A DNA stretch of 64,000 nt from Fonsecaea monophora (GCF_001642475.1 NW_019173971.1:124001-188000); one strand, 5' to 3'. Counted from the first letter of the stretch, positions 44,740 to 55,221 are shown. The notes: a model not told the origin generated them from the letters alone. A program made the numbers and translations.

Positions 44740-45203
44740 GGATGGTGGCTACCCCAAAGAAATGGTTGGAAGGATGGATCGAGCGCCGCCGTGAGAGGGT
44801 GGCCACTATAGACCTCAGCCAGGTCGATATGCGTCATAAAGAGGCCAGGATGGCGATTGCGGCCGCCACCAGGAGCTGTAAGCAGACTCAAAAAGGTGGA
44901 AACGTCGGCGACCACATCAACAGTATTGAATTCCTGCCGATATTGCGGGTTGTGTATGTCTTCTGGACCCAAACCCTGCCGACGTTCTTGGGGATTGTGC
45001 CAGACGAGGCGCTGACAACGCTGCCAGCCCCTCACTTCCCGACATTCATCCTTAGCACGAATCCGTCCCAGGCCCTGCCACTGGATAATGGGAGTGCCCC
45101 TAGAGAGTCTATACGATTATACTCGCTTATATCCAAAAACACACGACAGCGGATACAAGATAGAAGATGCAAGATACAAGATGGATCAAAGGGCTTCGAC
45201 TGA
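44733..45203 (+). CDS. Possible frame-shifted C-terminal part of the FHA-kinase
   Basis: Frame of 156 codons whose ATG overlaps the kinase stop (ATGCTGA). It reads like structured protein: a basic amphipathic start (PKKWLEGWIERRRERV), then DMRHKEARMAIAAATR and a hydrophobic stretch FLPILRVVYVFWTQTLPTFLGIVPDEAL. No domain is recognised. The frame is already open from 44719, right after a TAA, and is -1 relative to the kinase. It may be (a) the original kinase C-terminus displaced by a one-base change or a sequence error, (b) joined by a splice I could not find, or (c) a chance frame. Confidence 0.35.
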   Translation: MLRMVATPKKWLEGWIERRRERVATIDLSQVDMRHKEARMAIAAATRSCKQTQKGGNVGDHINSIEFLPILRVVYVFWTQTLPTFLGIVPDEALTTLPAPHFPTFILSTNPSQALPLDNGSAPRESIRLYSLISKNTRQRIQDRRCKIQDGSKGFD

Positions 45204-45751
45204 CAGCTGCTACCTATCGGGGCTCTCGGATGGTGGAGGCTGCTCCTTAGCACTATAACTCCTCCCCATTAACCTAAAAGAGCAAACGAATGGGGGAAAC
45301 ACGGCGAAAGCCTCGCCTTTTCCAGGACTTTCGTCAGCTCGTTTAAGCTGCGGTGGTTATGAAACCTCCCCAACGAGAGCTGATAGCGGCGATCATGTCT
45401 TGCACTAGCATTTTGGTGAAGAGAATTGTTGTGAGGCTAATAGTAGGTGTTAATGTGTGGTAAGAGACGTACATGGCAGTACGTAAGTGTAATGAGAGCG
45501 TGTCTAAGTACGTACGTAGCGTGTTAGGTAATAATACACGGTAGATGTGGAGTACCAGAGTACTAATGCATTAACAGTGTATCAGACGGCTAGGTCCGGC
45601 GCGACAATTCTCCGTTGCGAATCTCAAGTTCAGCCACATATCTCGCACAGGTCTATATCTCTCTCTTCCCTTCTCGTCTCCCCTCTCTCCGTAAACACAA
45701 AGCTAAGGAACGAACCCCTTGTCAAATCAACCTGATACAAGCCATGGGATC
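45204..45751. other. Intergenic, kinase 3' / PIG-H promoter
   Basis: No gene seen. AGTACGTA-type repeats occur near 45476-45520. CT-rich leader sequence lies before the PIG-H ATG. Confidence 0.5.
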
Positions 45752-46646
45752 ATGTTCACCGGTCCTCGTCAGTATCTTTCCATCCACCTCCCAAGCCCGA
45801 CAACGGTCAGCTTCACCGTGTCGACGAGAGAGCCGGTCCAGCAGCCCGCATCATTGATAAATCGGCCCTCGTCTTCGCACCTCTTACATCTCCGACGTGT
45901 CCCTGTCTTTTCTCTTCTGAAGCACGCGCTACGGATCCTGCTCGTCCTGCTCGTCCTGCTGGTCAACCTCACGAAAGCCCGGATCGAGGCACCACGGCCA
46001 TCCTCAGGCCTCGACGCGTATGCAGACTTGGGACTCAAGCTCAGTCTGGTCGGCGGGACGATCGGGGCCATCGCCGACCGCGCAGAGTGGTGGGTCCTGG
46101 CGCCGGTGAGCTTGATCGTCGTGTACGCGTGCTTGAGGCGCGACTATGTCGGTATGTGCGCTGGTCTCTCACCCTTTTCCCCTCTACCTGTACTCTGTGC
46201 TCGGAGCGACGAGTCCTTGTGTCTAGGTCCGTACCTACGAAGCTCTTCCTTCTCGCTAACCCCCCCGTGCAGAAGAATCCCTCTTGGTCCTCCAAGGTCT
46301 CGGGATCCAGACATCCACTTCGTCGCGCTACTTTTTCACCGGCCCAACCACGACATTCATCCCGACGACGCAGATCCAGGACATCGTCATCCATGAAGCC
46401 TTCAAGGGGCTCGAAGTCCGTTTTTACTTGGCCGTCATAGTCGAGGGGGCTACGGAGGTGGTGGTCGTCTTCCCTGTAAGCAGTTCAACCTCTTCTATTG
46501 ATTGGTACCGTGTCAATGGAATAAGGACAGAAGCTGATCGTGTTTTCCATCCTGCGTTCAATCTGTAGACTCTCCTTCCGCGCCGCGAGATTCTCGAGGA
46601 AGTCTGGCGAGGGGGTCGGAAATGTTTGTATTCCGGTATCCGCTGA
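45752..46646 (+). CDS. GPI15: GPI-GlcNAc transferase subunit PIG-H
   Basis: Subunit of the ER complex that transfers GlcNAc from UDP-GlcNAc to phosphatidylinositol, the first step of GPI-anchor synthesis. Three exons: 45752-46151, 46273-46475 and 46569-46646, giving 226 aa. A hydrophobic hairpin (two helices at about residues 60-80 and 95-130) precedes the PIG-H domain: ESLLVLQGLGIQ, then SSRYFFTGPTTTFIPTTQI, DIVIHEAFKGLEV and, after the second intron, LLPRREILEEVWRGGR. The position of the hairpin and the short C-terminus match the family. The ATG at 45752 is the first in frame. It converges with PUS3; only 32 bp separate the two stops. Confidence 0.93.
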
Positions 46647-46678
46647 GCAACAGGAGCGAGGCCAGCTTCTAATCTAAT

Positions 46679-48679
46679 CTATTCAACTGCGACATTCGTC
46701 TCTTCAAACTCCTCCTTGGCTTTATCTCTCGCTTCCCGACTCTTTGCCCACTTGGCATTCAACACCTCCAAGGTATCCATCCTTGGCTTCTTCATCACGG
46801 GCACATATCGACCACTGATTCTGGCTCTGCTGCTCCCGTCAAAGACCTTCTGACTTCGCGCTCCCGCCTTTCGGGGTCCATCCCGTGTTGCGCCCCTCTG
46901 GAAGGGGGTGCCGTCACCCTGAGAGAGCGCCAGATCGAGGAGACTGCCAGAGAGGAGTTCTTGCGTCTTTGCTTCTCGCCACTGGGTCCAGAGTTCGTCG
47001 ACGACCGAGCCAGTGCCGAATTTCCCGTCATTCTTGGTAGAGTTTGTCGTGAGCGCGGGCACCGTGGCTGCGTCCCCAGCATACAGCCAGTTCAATGAGT
47101 CTTCCATCACTCCGCCCTCCCCGCTGTCACTGTCGGGAAAGATACAGTCCCACAGCACCAATGGCGCGTCGTCGGCCATCTCATACGTGGGTCGACGGGG
47201 GTTCTTCTCGACATCAAGCAACTCATCGATAATGCTCGGCTCCTCGAGGCCCTGGCCGACCAGGAACAATAATGCCACCATGCACCGCACCTGATGCCAC
47301 AGGAACGCGGTGCCGTGGACGCAGAAAGTATACACCTTTGGGCCTCCAGAAACGGGGGGAACCGTTCCATCATTCGCGAGCGCAGACGAAGCCGACCCGG
47401 TCTGATTCAGAGCCTCGTGTTCCAGAAACATCCTCCCATTCTGGGGAAACTCGACCACGTCGGCAAACGTGATCCTCCTCACGCAGTTGGGCATCTGTTT
47501 GCTCGCGTCGATCTTGCAGAGGTTTCTGAAGTCGTGCACCCCGACAAGCTTGCTCGCGGCTTGCCTCATCTTGTCCACGTCGAGCCAGCCCTCCCTGACG
47601 ACGCCCGCGGGATCCTTTCCGTCCGAGCGTCGAAGACCGAGAGGGCCGGGCGTGGGGCAGAACGCCGGGTTCGTGAAGAAGTATTTGTACCGGCGCTCGC
47701 GGCAGGAGAAGCGCGCGTCGAACGTGGGTGGCGGGGAGGGGCACCAGGCCAGAACGCGGATGTCGGGCGGGAGGATCGAATTGAGGAGGGATATGTACGG
47801 TAGCTCGTCTTTGACGGGGTCGAAGGGCTTTGCGTGTTGATCCGCTGCGAGATCCGCCACGTCTATGGACGGCATAATATCGCCTTGGCCACTTTCATGT
47901 TCCACCACACCCGCGTGCTGCGCCCCGTCCCCTTCTCCCTGCACAGATTCCTCCCGAGCGGGTTCTCGACTGGTCTCAAGAGCCCGGTTACTCCTGACAC
48001 GAACCCCAATGACCTGGCCGAACGCGGACACGCCCCTGTCCGTCCTCCCGCATTTACTGTACTGGCAGCCTTCCCAGCTGAGGTCCAGCCGGACCCTGCC
48101 CTGCACGCTGGGATCCGGGCCTGACCTCGGCGCTCCTGACTCTCGCGCACGACTCCCCTTGACGTATGTCTCCCGCCTCTTGTCCTCGCCCCACACCACG
48201 TCGTAGCTCTCGTCGCCCCCCTCGGCCAAGCTGGGCGAGATCAGCCGCGCCTTGCGCAGCGCCTTCCACAGCACCTCCTCGACCGTCGGCTGCGCCGTCA
48301 CATTGCCATTCGCGTGCTCGTACCCGCCGTACCGCCCGCCCAAGTACGCGAACTTCAGTGCGATGTGCCGCGTCGAGTATGCCGCCGGGTTGAACGGGCG
48401 TGCACGCCTCGGGGAGTGCGAGCGCGAGCGCGAGCGCGCATGCGACCGGGATCGTGGCCGTGACGGATCAGCAATGGAAAAGGGGATTTGCGCGCCTGTA
48501 CAAGGGCGGTCCGGGAGGATAGATGTGATCGGAGGGTGGGAGGGTCGTGGAGACTTCGAGTCATTCTCGCGTGTCGTCAACGAGGCCAGCAGCGCCGTCT
48601 GTTCGCGCAGTTGCTGTTCCAGCGCCGTGATGCGCCCGACCAGCTCGCTGGTGCTGTAGTTCGCATAGTCTTTATCCAT
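46679..48679 (-). CDS. DEG1: tRNA pseudouridine synthase Pus3/Deg1
   Basis: TruA-family enzyme that makes pseudouridine at positions 38/39 of tRNA. Intronless, 666 aa from the ATG at 48679 (MDKDYANYS). A short N-terminal coiled coil (ELVGRITALEQQLREQ) and an Arg/Ser-rich linker precede the TruA fold. Catalytic Asp is at 214 in CGRTDRGVSAFGQV. DARFSCRERRYKYFF, HDFRNLCKID and FLWHQVRCMVALLFLVGQG are family motifs. The C-terminus adds a basic tail. The frame continues upstream to another ATG at 48823, which would add 48 residues free of acidic residues for the first 40 and rich in Ala, Leu and Arg: a possible mitochondrial presequence. Confidence 0.93.
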   Translation of the reverse strand: MDKDYANYSTSELVGRITALEQQLREQTALLASLTTRENDSKSPRPSHPPITSILPDRPCTGAQIPFSIADPSRPRSRSHARSRSRSHSPRRARPFNPAAYSTRHIALKFAYLGGRYGGYEHANGNVTAQPTVEEVLWKALRKARLISPSLAEGGDESYDVVWGEDKRRETYVKGSRARESGAPRSGPDPSVQGRVRLDLSWEGCQYSKCGRTDRGVSAFGQVIGVRVRSNRALETSREPAREESVQGEGDGAQHAGVVEHESGQGDIMPSIDVADLAADQHAKPFDPVKDELPYISLLNSILPPDIRVLAWCPSPPPTFDARFSCRERRYKYFFTNPAFCPTPGPLGLRRSDGKDPAGVVREGWLDVDKMRQAASKLVGVHDFRNLCKIDASKQMPNCVRRITFADVVEFPQNGRMFLEHEALNQTGSASSALANDGTVPPVSGGPKVYTFCVHGTAFLWHQVRCMVALLFLVGQGLEEPSIIDELLDVEKNPRRPTYEMADDAPLVLWDCIFPDSDSGEGGVMEDSLNWLYAGDAATVPALTTNSTKNDGKFGTGSVVDELWTQWREAKTQELLSGSLLDLALSQGDGTPFQRGATRDGPRKAGARSQKVFDGSSRARISGRYVPVMKKPRMDTLEVLNAKWAKSREARDKAKEEFEETNVAVE

Positions 48680-49284
48680 ACCTGTCCGCACAGCAGTAGT
48701 AGCGAGAGTGGCAGTGTACCGCAACGGAAGGAACGTACAGTGTTCGTAGTGGCAGCAGAGAAGCCGGCGTGGCACGAGCCCGCTCGCGAGAGATACTGGC
48801 ACCGCAGCAGGAAGAGCAGGCATTAAAAACACACTGGCCCAAGCGCCCCCGAGGACATTGTACCACACAGTGCTGTCGTACCGACACTACCTACTCGCTA
48901 GGAAAGAATGTCAATTGTAATTCACAAGTGTGTAGGTTTGGGTGTTGCGTCACGGACGGACTTTTTCTCTAGAACTGCCAGAAAAAATATGGATGAACTT
49001 CGGGACAATTTAGTCCGAGGCGAGGCTACATCGCAGCCTTGCGAGATCGAGGGTAGCGATAGATACAACACACGGGTTCTATTGTTTCGCGGTTTCCGTT
49101 ACAGAAGAGGACAAAGCATCGCCCTTGTCGGCCTCACGTTATCATCGTTGACAGTCTCCAATGCTTGCGGCACTGACAGAATATCCAGCGAACCAGCAGT
49201 TTCTCCATGCCTCACTGGCCTCCACCGGGTGGGCTTGGGGTTGCACCGTCCAGTTGACTCCAGCCCGTGGCCAGCAGTAGTCCC
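48680..49284. other. Intergenic, PUS3 5' / HIR3 3'
   Basis: 605 bp. The part up to 48823 may be coding if the longer PUS3 form is used. Otherwise no gene. Confidence 0.5.
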
Positions 49285-52200
49285 CTAGTCCACTGGGTCG
49301 TTGTTTTCCTGTCGCGCTTCGTGAAACTCTTGTTCGTCGTCGTCATCATCAGGACTATCCTTGTTTTCTTGTTCGATGTTGTCAACTTGTTCCTGCGAGT
49401 CCTGGATCTCGATCTCGTCCTCTGCATCGTGCATTTCCTCGTCTTCGTCTTCTGTGCCGTCATTGTCTTCAGCTGCCTCTTCGACTGCGTCCTCTGGCCC
49501 TTCTTCACCTCCGTCGTCCACATGGTCCTTGGATATCTCGTACTCTTCCAACATGTGCTTCTTTTCTTCGTCCAACTCATCAAGCTCGCTAAGCTCGCTG
49601 CCAGAATCCTCTGCGTCGGCTTCCCCATCCGCACTGTCCTGGATAGAGCCCCGTCTAGAGCTTGCTCTGCTGCCATCCATGTCTTCGTCCTTCGTTTCAG
49701 CTAGCCGTTTGTCGACCGGAGCTTCTAGTCCCAGCTCCGCCTTCGACGGCAACTCCACAATAGGTGTCTTGGAAAGTATGGGCGTCTTAATGGGTGGTGG
49801 CTTCAGTATGGCCGCCTCCGCTTTGCGTTGTATCTCACGTCGGGTCACTGTCTTCGTGCGTCCAGGTCTGCCTCGTTCACGCTGAACTTCGGGCACCGGT
49901 TGACCGGTTGCCACCGGAAAGGGGGTTGGCGAATTTTGAAGTCCAAGACCTGCAGGTGTAGAGATGGACACAGCCAGTGGTCCCTCGGCAGCACCGTCGC
50001 CTTGGGCCCGGAGCATGTTCGTGAGACGAGCACGTTCAGCATTGTCGTCGCCGCCAGCAGCGATATCGGTAGTCATGTTGATGAAAGTGCCTTGTGGAAG
50101 CGCCGCAGGCTGTGGCTTAGGCTGTTCCTCTGGAGGTAATTGCTTGAGGAATTCTTCGTAGAGGCAGGCATACGAATCCCCTATGAGGTCGTCAATCACC
50201 GGGCCTTTCATCAGACTGTTGTTGAGGCGTTTCAAGTCAATCGCGTCTCGCATAATGTCCAAATACACAGAGGTTGTGTCAGGATCATGAGCCCATTTCT
50301 CCATCATCTCCGACTTCTTGGTGAATTCTTCATGGTTCATGCCATCGAATAATGCCCGTTCTCGGCCTTCAGGGATCTTGCCAAGTCGTCTCAACAGCCG
50401 CACGTAGATTGTGGCCACTTCCTCCCAAATCTTGGTGTGATCGAGAAAGTCCGTAGTCTTCCTGCGAATACGGCGAACGAGCGCGTCCAGGTTGGCGCGG
50501 TCGTTGAGCTGCTCCAGAATGTGCACAAAGAAAGAAATGTATCGTCCAGTATAGACATAATGACGCCCTGGTCGCTCATATTCAGGCTTCCAGACCTGCA
50601 TCGTCATGGTCTTTGTGAATATCTGTTGGGTGAACTGATGCTTCGCACCAAGTGCCCCAGTGAAATTTGGTTCTTCATCATATATTACGTGGGCCGCGCG
50701 GTCTGTGATTCGATGATGCCAATTGGACTTGTCCGCGTGTCCAAGTTTCTTCAAGATTTCCAGCATGTAGGGCACCCAGTCGACTCCTTGTTCATCTTCG
50801 GGCAAAGGCACACCTTGCGAATAGCGCGATGACTGTAGGTACTGGTAGGCTTGGGCGTGCGAGATCTCTCGGCTGCACACCATCTTGTGGACGATCGACA
50901 CCAGTTTGAAGTGGGGTTCGAGGATCGGCTCATGGTTCTTCTCCTTCTTAGGAAGCGCCTCAATGGCCTCGATGATGGCCTCAAGCACAGCGTCCGAGGA
51001 GACACGACCTCGGTTTTCACGGCTTCGAAACATTTTCCACAGACACTTCGCGCGTGTGTAGTGGGATGTCCATGGTTTGGGCCGATCTGTGAGCTTCATT
51101 TCGAGGAGATACGCTGCGAAATGCCACAAAGCATACTCTCCCACTGGCTGGTGATATGGTTGCTTGGACATTTTCATGTCGACAACGCTGCTCATGTGTC
51201 GTATGTGTTTGTCGGTTCTAAAAGCTTCCATACTCAGCGGAGGGCGAGAAGATGCATATAAGCGTGTGGCGAATTCCGCGAGCATGTCCTCAACCTTCTC
51301 TACGGTCTCGGGTCGGTCGTCAGCAGATCGCAAGGCTACTGCAGTCGCCATGATATAGCTGTGAATCGCTTGTCGCTCGAGCAGAGCAATATCTGCCCTT
51401 GATTCGTTGAGTTTGGTAGAGTTCCAGATCAGGTCGTCCTCGATCTTGGCCTCATAGACCTGGGCCAAACGGTACCAGGTTTCCCATTTCTCAATGTTGT
51501 GGTCCAAGTCCTGACGGAAGAAGCTCGCAGCAACGTCCAAATCGTCGGTCGGTGTTGGATTGACTCGTTTGATCGACTTGTATTTCGAGAGCGTAAGATG
51601 CCCGAGCATGAAATACCAGCCGCTCTTTGCCGCAATCTGCGTATCCGCTTGCACAACGCGTGTAGGGAGATCACCAATACCTTTGATGCACCTGTACAGG
51701 TCGTTTGCGTTGATAATCGACTTGAGGTAAGAAGAAGTGATTCGTTTGTTTTGTTGCAGCGCTGGAGGGCTCTTGATCACTCCTAAAGCTTGCTGCATTT
51801 TGTCAATTGTGGCTTTGAGCTCGCTTTTGTTCAAGTCTTTAACACTGAAACGTTCGGCATATTTCATGATCATTGGGATCAAGGACCAGGCTGTCTTCTT
51901 GTCCAGGTTTTCTGGAGGACAACCGTGGTCGACATCTCCCATGCCATTGGCGATGCGAAGTTGATAGAGATCAAAGAAGATTTGAGCAATCTCGCCAGTA
52001 TAGTCCTGTTGGGTGGCAAGGCTTCCCAGCTCCGATTTGACCAACTTTATGAAGGACTTGTTGGCGTGTTTGCAATACTGTCGGAGGCCGAAGGAGTTAT
52101 GAACCGTACATAAATACTCCGCCAAATCGTCTGCGGCTCGAGGGTAAGATAGCGGTTCTTGGACAGTCGCTTCCTTCAATAGTGTATATTGCAGAGTCCA

Positions 52201-55200
52201 AGCGCGGACAAGCATTTCTCTGAGCCGATCCTTGCTTTTCTCATACAGTTTCGTCGAGGTTGCGCCTTTGATTTGAGGTGCCGCAGACTGGCCAACACGT
52301 ATTGAGTCTTCATAGATGACAAATCCATGCAGAAGCTTCACAACTGTGGCAACTGCTTGCAAAGATGAGCGGAGGTGGTCACCGTCAACACATTCAAACG
52401 GGTTCGAATCACCGAGGACTTTTGTCAACAATCTGATCATCAACTCGTCCACATCATGCAACCATTTAAGCATGGAGATCTGCCGGAGAGTTGGTTCCTG
52501 TTCGAGATGTCGTGTGGTGGACAGTTCATCAACGATCGTCTCCATCGCTCGCAGAAGACAGGATACAACTTTAGGAGTGTATGAAATCGCCGTGTAAGCG
52601 TTCTGGAGGCGTCTCCACAGGTACAGTTTGAGTGCCGCGTCGCCGGACTCGAGAAATTGAATGAGCTCTTCTGCCTGGGTCGAGTGTACGCAAGCGGAAT
52701 TTTCATTTGTAAGTCTCGATGTTGACTCCAAAATGGGTTCCAATTTCTCGATCACTGCCACAGGGTCGCTGTTATCGTCGTCGAAGATGCTCGTGAAGAA
52801 ATCGCGCGTACTGAGAGCGGATAGCTCTCGATCAATCGCCGCCACAGAGATTACAGCCATTGCACTATTGTTTGGTAAAAAGATCGAGTCGGCCTCGGTC
52901 TTTTTCAGGAGTGCCTTAAGCTCTTCGAGCAACGATACAATGTGATCCTTAGTGACATTGTCGTCCAGTCTGGCCTGGGCAATTGACGCCCAGGTAAAGC
53001 GGAGAATGAGAGGGTCATTCAGCCCTAGAGCAGGAGAACGCAAATAGAGCTGGATGAACTCGCTCGCCAGACTGGACCATCTCTGCAGGCGGTCGTGACT
53101 CGCGTGATCAAATTCTCCGCCTAGATCGAAAGCTGCAGCTGCTGCATCCAGAAATATCTCGAATAGTGTCTCGACAAACTCAACAGCAGAATGGACACCT
53201 GGGGCGATTCCGTCGACCAGGTCGTCGCTCGATTTTGATAGGGAGTAGAGGCGCTGGTGCAAAAGCTGCCACAGATATTCCTCCATTTTGCGCGCCAACT
53301 CACCCACCAAGTACTTCATATCTGTGGTCCACTTCTCACTTAGATAGGGCGATGGACATGACTTGCCCATACCGTTCGACCCAGTGAGGACTGAAGACAA
53401 CCAGGAGCTTGCCGCTTCGTAGATGTTTGTTGGCTCAGAATTGATTGTATTAGCCAGGGAAGTCAAAACAACTTTGTCGAAGCTCCTGGGTCGCTCGATC
53501 TCCTTCAGATTGGTAGGTTTGAGATGTTGAAGGAACAAAGACATGCCGTTGGCTTTCTCAGTAAAATCCTGGTTACCATGACCATTGATGATGGCGTGGC
53601 CTTTGTCATCAGACCAGTTCATCAAAATCAAGCGGAGATCCGAAACCAAGGTCAGGTTCTTCTGGATACTCTCAAAACCCTTCCCGTTCGCTTTCTCATC
53701 GGTACCTGTCCAGAATGCTTGTTTGGCTTGCTCTGTTGACAGGTATAGCTTCATACCTAGTTTGTTTAGAAGGGAATTCGCCATGTCGAATGTAGCCTGA
53801 TCCGCCTGCTCAAACACGGCGAGTTGGTCCAAGAAGTATTGGGGATCCTCGTGGGCCGCATCTTCCTCTTGAGCATTTAGGTCAGCCATCGATTCTCTTG
53901 CTCGTAACCTTTTGCTCTTTGCTCGCCCTTCGGTTTCATCGTTCCCAGCCACCGTTGTTGACCGTTTGCGTGATGTTGCTCCAGAAAAAGGTCGCGCTTC
54001 GATGATTTCGATTGTGTCTCCATCCGGCAAGGCGTTCATCTGTTCGTTGTCTCGCAGTCGCATCTCCGCCGGATCAGCAGTCACAGGATCCTGCGGTGAT
54101 TCCTTCTCGGGGGGTGGCTCGAGCTGGGTTCCTATCTCCCTCGAATGTTGTTCAGGACTCTGCGATATGTCCACTAGACCTGAGCCGGCGACGACGCCTT
54201 CCTTCCCCACGACCTCTGATGTCGTTGCCATGTCGACTTCGTGATCTGTCATGTTCAAGTGTATTTTTACGGTAGCGGCGCTACTAGGACCAACGGCATC
54301 TTGAATATTTTTCATGGTTTCGGAAATCATCTTCCCCAGAGAGTAAAGATCGGGTGAGACCGGTTGTAAAGTGAGTTGAGCCACCGCAAAGCTTAGGGGA
54401 CGATACCTATCATCCAGATATTCAAGAGTCGATGCGTGCTTGGGTAGGAATGGGTATGGGTCATTTGATTTCTTCAACACTCTCAAAAGCTTATCCTTGG
54501 GTCTTGCGTCCGAACTTTGAAGGCGGCTCATATCATCCTGTACCAGGTTGACCATCTCCTCGAGCTCGCCAGCTGCAAAGGCTTCGTCAAGGCCCGATAA
54601 GTCGATTGTTTGTTCGCCATCCTCATCTTCACCAGCGAGGACACTCTCCAAGCAGAATCGTGCGATGCGCTGGGTAGACAGAACGTCTGCCACACGTGCA
54701 GCTTTCTTCCACGAGTCAAGATCGGTGTCATCACGCTCAAGAGCTTGCGCGAATTGCCTGAGGCTTTCCTTGCTGGACGTGGCGTAGTAGTGACAAAGCT
54801 CGGAGCGAGTCCCTCTGCGATCTGGCACCTGGTGGCGTGCAACGTCCAGGAGAAATTGGCCTCTGTTCTTGAAGGCGAGGTAAAGAAGCTGAGGAATGGA
54901 ACTTGCAGAGGATTCAGCAGCACTGTTCGGAAGCAGAGATAGTGCGCCAGAGTCCGTCTGCGCGGTAATGACTATCGTATCATCGTCGATTTCGTCGTGC
55001 TGAAAGTCCGAAACAACATCGGGATATTTGAAGACTTCGGAATTCAGAAGTTCGTCGTAAGCATCCTCAGCTTCTTGGAAATAGTCGGGACCCTGAGAAT
55101 GAAGTTTCAGTGCATTTTGATAGAGTTTGAAGGCTTCCTCGAGCTGGATCTCTCGCGTGTCATCGACTTCCTCTTGAAAGGTGTCTTCAGGTTCGACATT

Positions 55201-55221
55201 TAGGGCCGTGAAGGCGGACAT
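49285..55221 (-). CDS. HIR3: Histone transcription regulator 3 (HIR complex; CABIN1 homologue)
   Basis: Large TPR-like scaffold of the HIR (HIRA in animals) histone chaperone complex, which deposits H3/H4 outside replication and represses histone genes; nuclear. Single exon of 1978 codons, the length of fungal Hir3. The start MSAFTALNVEPEDTFQEEVDDTREIQLEEAFK and the early TPR (EAFKLYQNALKLHSQG) are characteristic. Further TPR-like units are seen around SGWYFMLGHLTLSKYKSI and ENWETWYRLAQVYE-type text. The last 150 residues are very acidic (Glu/Asp runs), as in histone-binding tails. An intronless gene of this size is unusual for this window. It diverges from the ChAPs gene across 552 bp. Confidence 0.93.
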   Translation of the reverse strand: MSAFTALNVEPEDTFQEEVDDTREIQLEEAFKLYQNALKLHSQGPDYFQEAEDAYDELLNSEVFKYPDVVSDFQHDEIDDDTIVITAQTDSGALSLLPNSAAESSASSIPQLLYLAFKNRGQFLLDVARHQVPDRRGTRSELCHYYATSSKESLRQFAQALERDDTDLDSWKKAARVADVLSTQRIARFCLESVLAGEDEDGEQTIDLSGLDEAFAAGELEEMVNLVQDDMSRLQSSDARPKDKLLRVLKKSNDPYPFLPKHASTLEYLDDRYRPLSFAVAQLTLQPVSPDLYSLGKMISETMKNIQDAVGPSSAATVKIHLNMTDHEVDMATTSEVVGKEGVVAGSGLVDISQSPEQHSREIGTQLEPPPEKESPQDPVTADPAEMRLRDNEQMNALPDGDTIEIIEARPFSGATSRKRSTTVAGNDETEGRAKSKRLRARESMADLNAQEEDAAHEDPQYFLDQLAVFEQADQATFDMANSLLNKLGMKLYLSTEQAKQAFWTGTDEKANGKGFESIQKNLTLVSDLRLILMNWSDDKGHAIINGHGNQDFTEKANGMSLFLQHLKPTNLKEIERPRSFDKVVLTSLANTINSEPTNIYEAASSWLSSVLTGSNGMGKSCPSPYLSEKWTTDMKYLVGELARKMEEYLWQLLHQRLYSLSKSSDDLVDGIAPGVHSAVEFVETLFEIFLDAAAAAFDLGGEFDHASHDRLQRWSSLASEFIQLYLRSPALGLNDPLILRFTWASIAQARLDDNVTKDHIVSLLEELKALLKKTEADSIFLPNNSAMAVISVAAIDRELSALSTRDFFTSIFDDDNSDPVAVIEKLEPILESTSRLTNENSACVHSTQAEELIQFLESGDAALKLYLWRRLQNAYTAISYTPKVVSCLLRAMETIVDELSTTRHLEQEPTLRQISMLKWLHDVDELMIRLLTKVLGDSNPFECVDGDHLRSSLQAVATVVKLLHGFVIYEDSIRVGQSAAPQIKGATSTKLYEKSKDRLREMLVRAWTLQYTLLKEATVQEPLSYPRAADDLAEYLCTVHNSFGLRQYCKHANKSFIKLVKSELGSLATQQDYTGEIAQIFFDLYQLRIANGMGDVDHGCPPENLDKKTAWSLIPMIMKYAERFSVKDLNKSELKATIDKMQQALGVIKSPPALQQNKRITSSYLKSIINANDLYRCIKGIGDLPTRVVQADTQIAAKSGWYFMLGHLTLSKYKSIKRVNPTPTDDLDVAASFFRQDLDHNIEKWETWYRLAQVYEAKIEDDLIWNSTKLNESRADIALLERQAIHSYIMATAVALRSADDRPETVEKVEDMLAEFATRLYASSRPPLSMEAFRTDKHIRHMSSVVDMKMSKQPYHQPVGEYALWHFAAYLLEMKLTDRPKPWTSHYTRAKCLWKMFRSRENRGRVSSDAVLEAIIEAIEALPKKEKNHEPILEPHFKLVSIVHKMVCSREISHAQAYQYLQSSRYSQGVPLPEDEQGVDWVPYMLEILKKLGHADKSNWHHRITDRAAHVIYDEEPNFTGALGAKHQFTQQIFTKTMTMQVWKPEYERPGRHYVYTGRYISFFVHILEQLNDRANLDALVRRIRRKTTDFLDHTKIWEEVATIYVRLLRRLGKIPEGRERALFDGMNHEEFTKKSEMMEKWAHDPDTTSVYLDIMRDAIDLKRLNNSLMKGPVIDDLIGDSYACLYEEFLKQLPPEEQPKPQPAALPQGTFINMTTDIAAGGDDNAERARLTNMLRAQGDGAAEGPLAVSISTPAGLGLQNSPTPFPVATGQPVPEVQRERGRPGRTKTVTRREIQRKAEAAILKPPPIKTPILSKTPIVELPSKAELGLEAPVDKRLAETKDEDMDGSRASSRRGSIQDSADGEADAEDSGSELSELDELDEEKKHMLEEYEISKDHVDDGGEEGPEDAVEEAAEDNDGTEDEDEEMHDAEDEIEIQDSQEQVDNIEQENKDSPDDDDDEQEFHEARQENNDPVD

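Noticed and set aside
47294..48659. Several + frames opposite PUS3
   Set aside because: Shadow frames of a GC-rich coding strand; PUS3 is certain on the other strand.
52385..52400. tRNA B-box-like GGTTCGAATC
   Set aside because: Inside the HIR3 coding sequence, with no A box or foldable cloverleaf around it.
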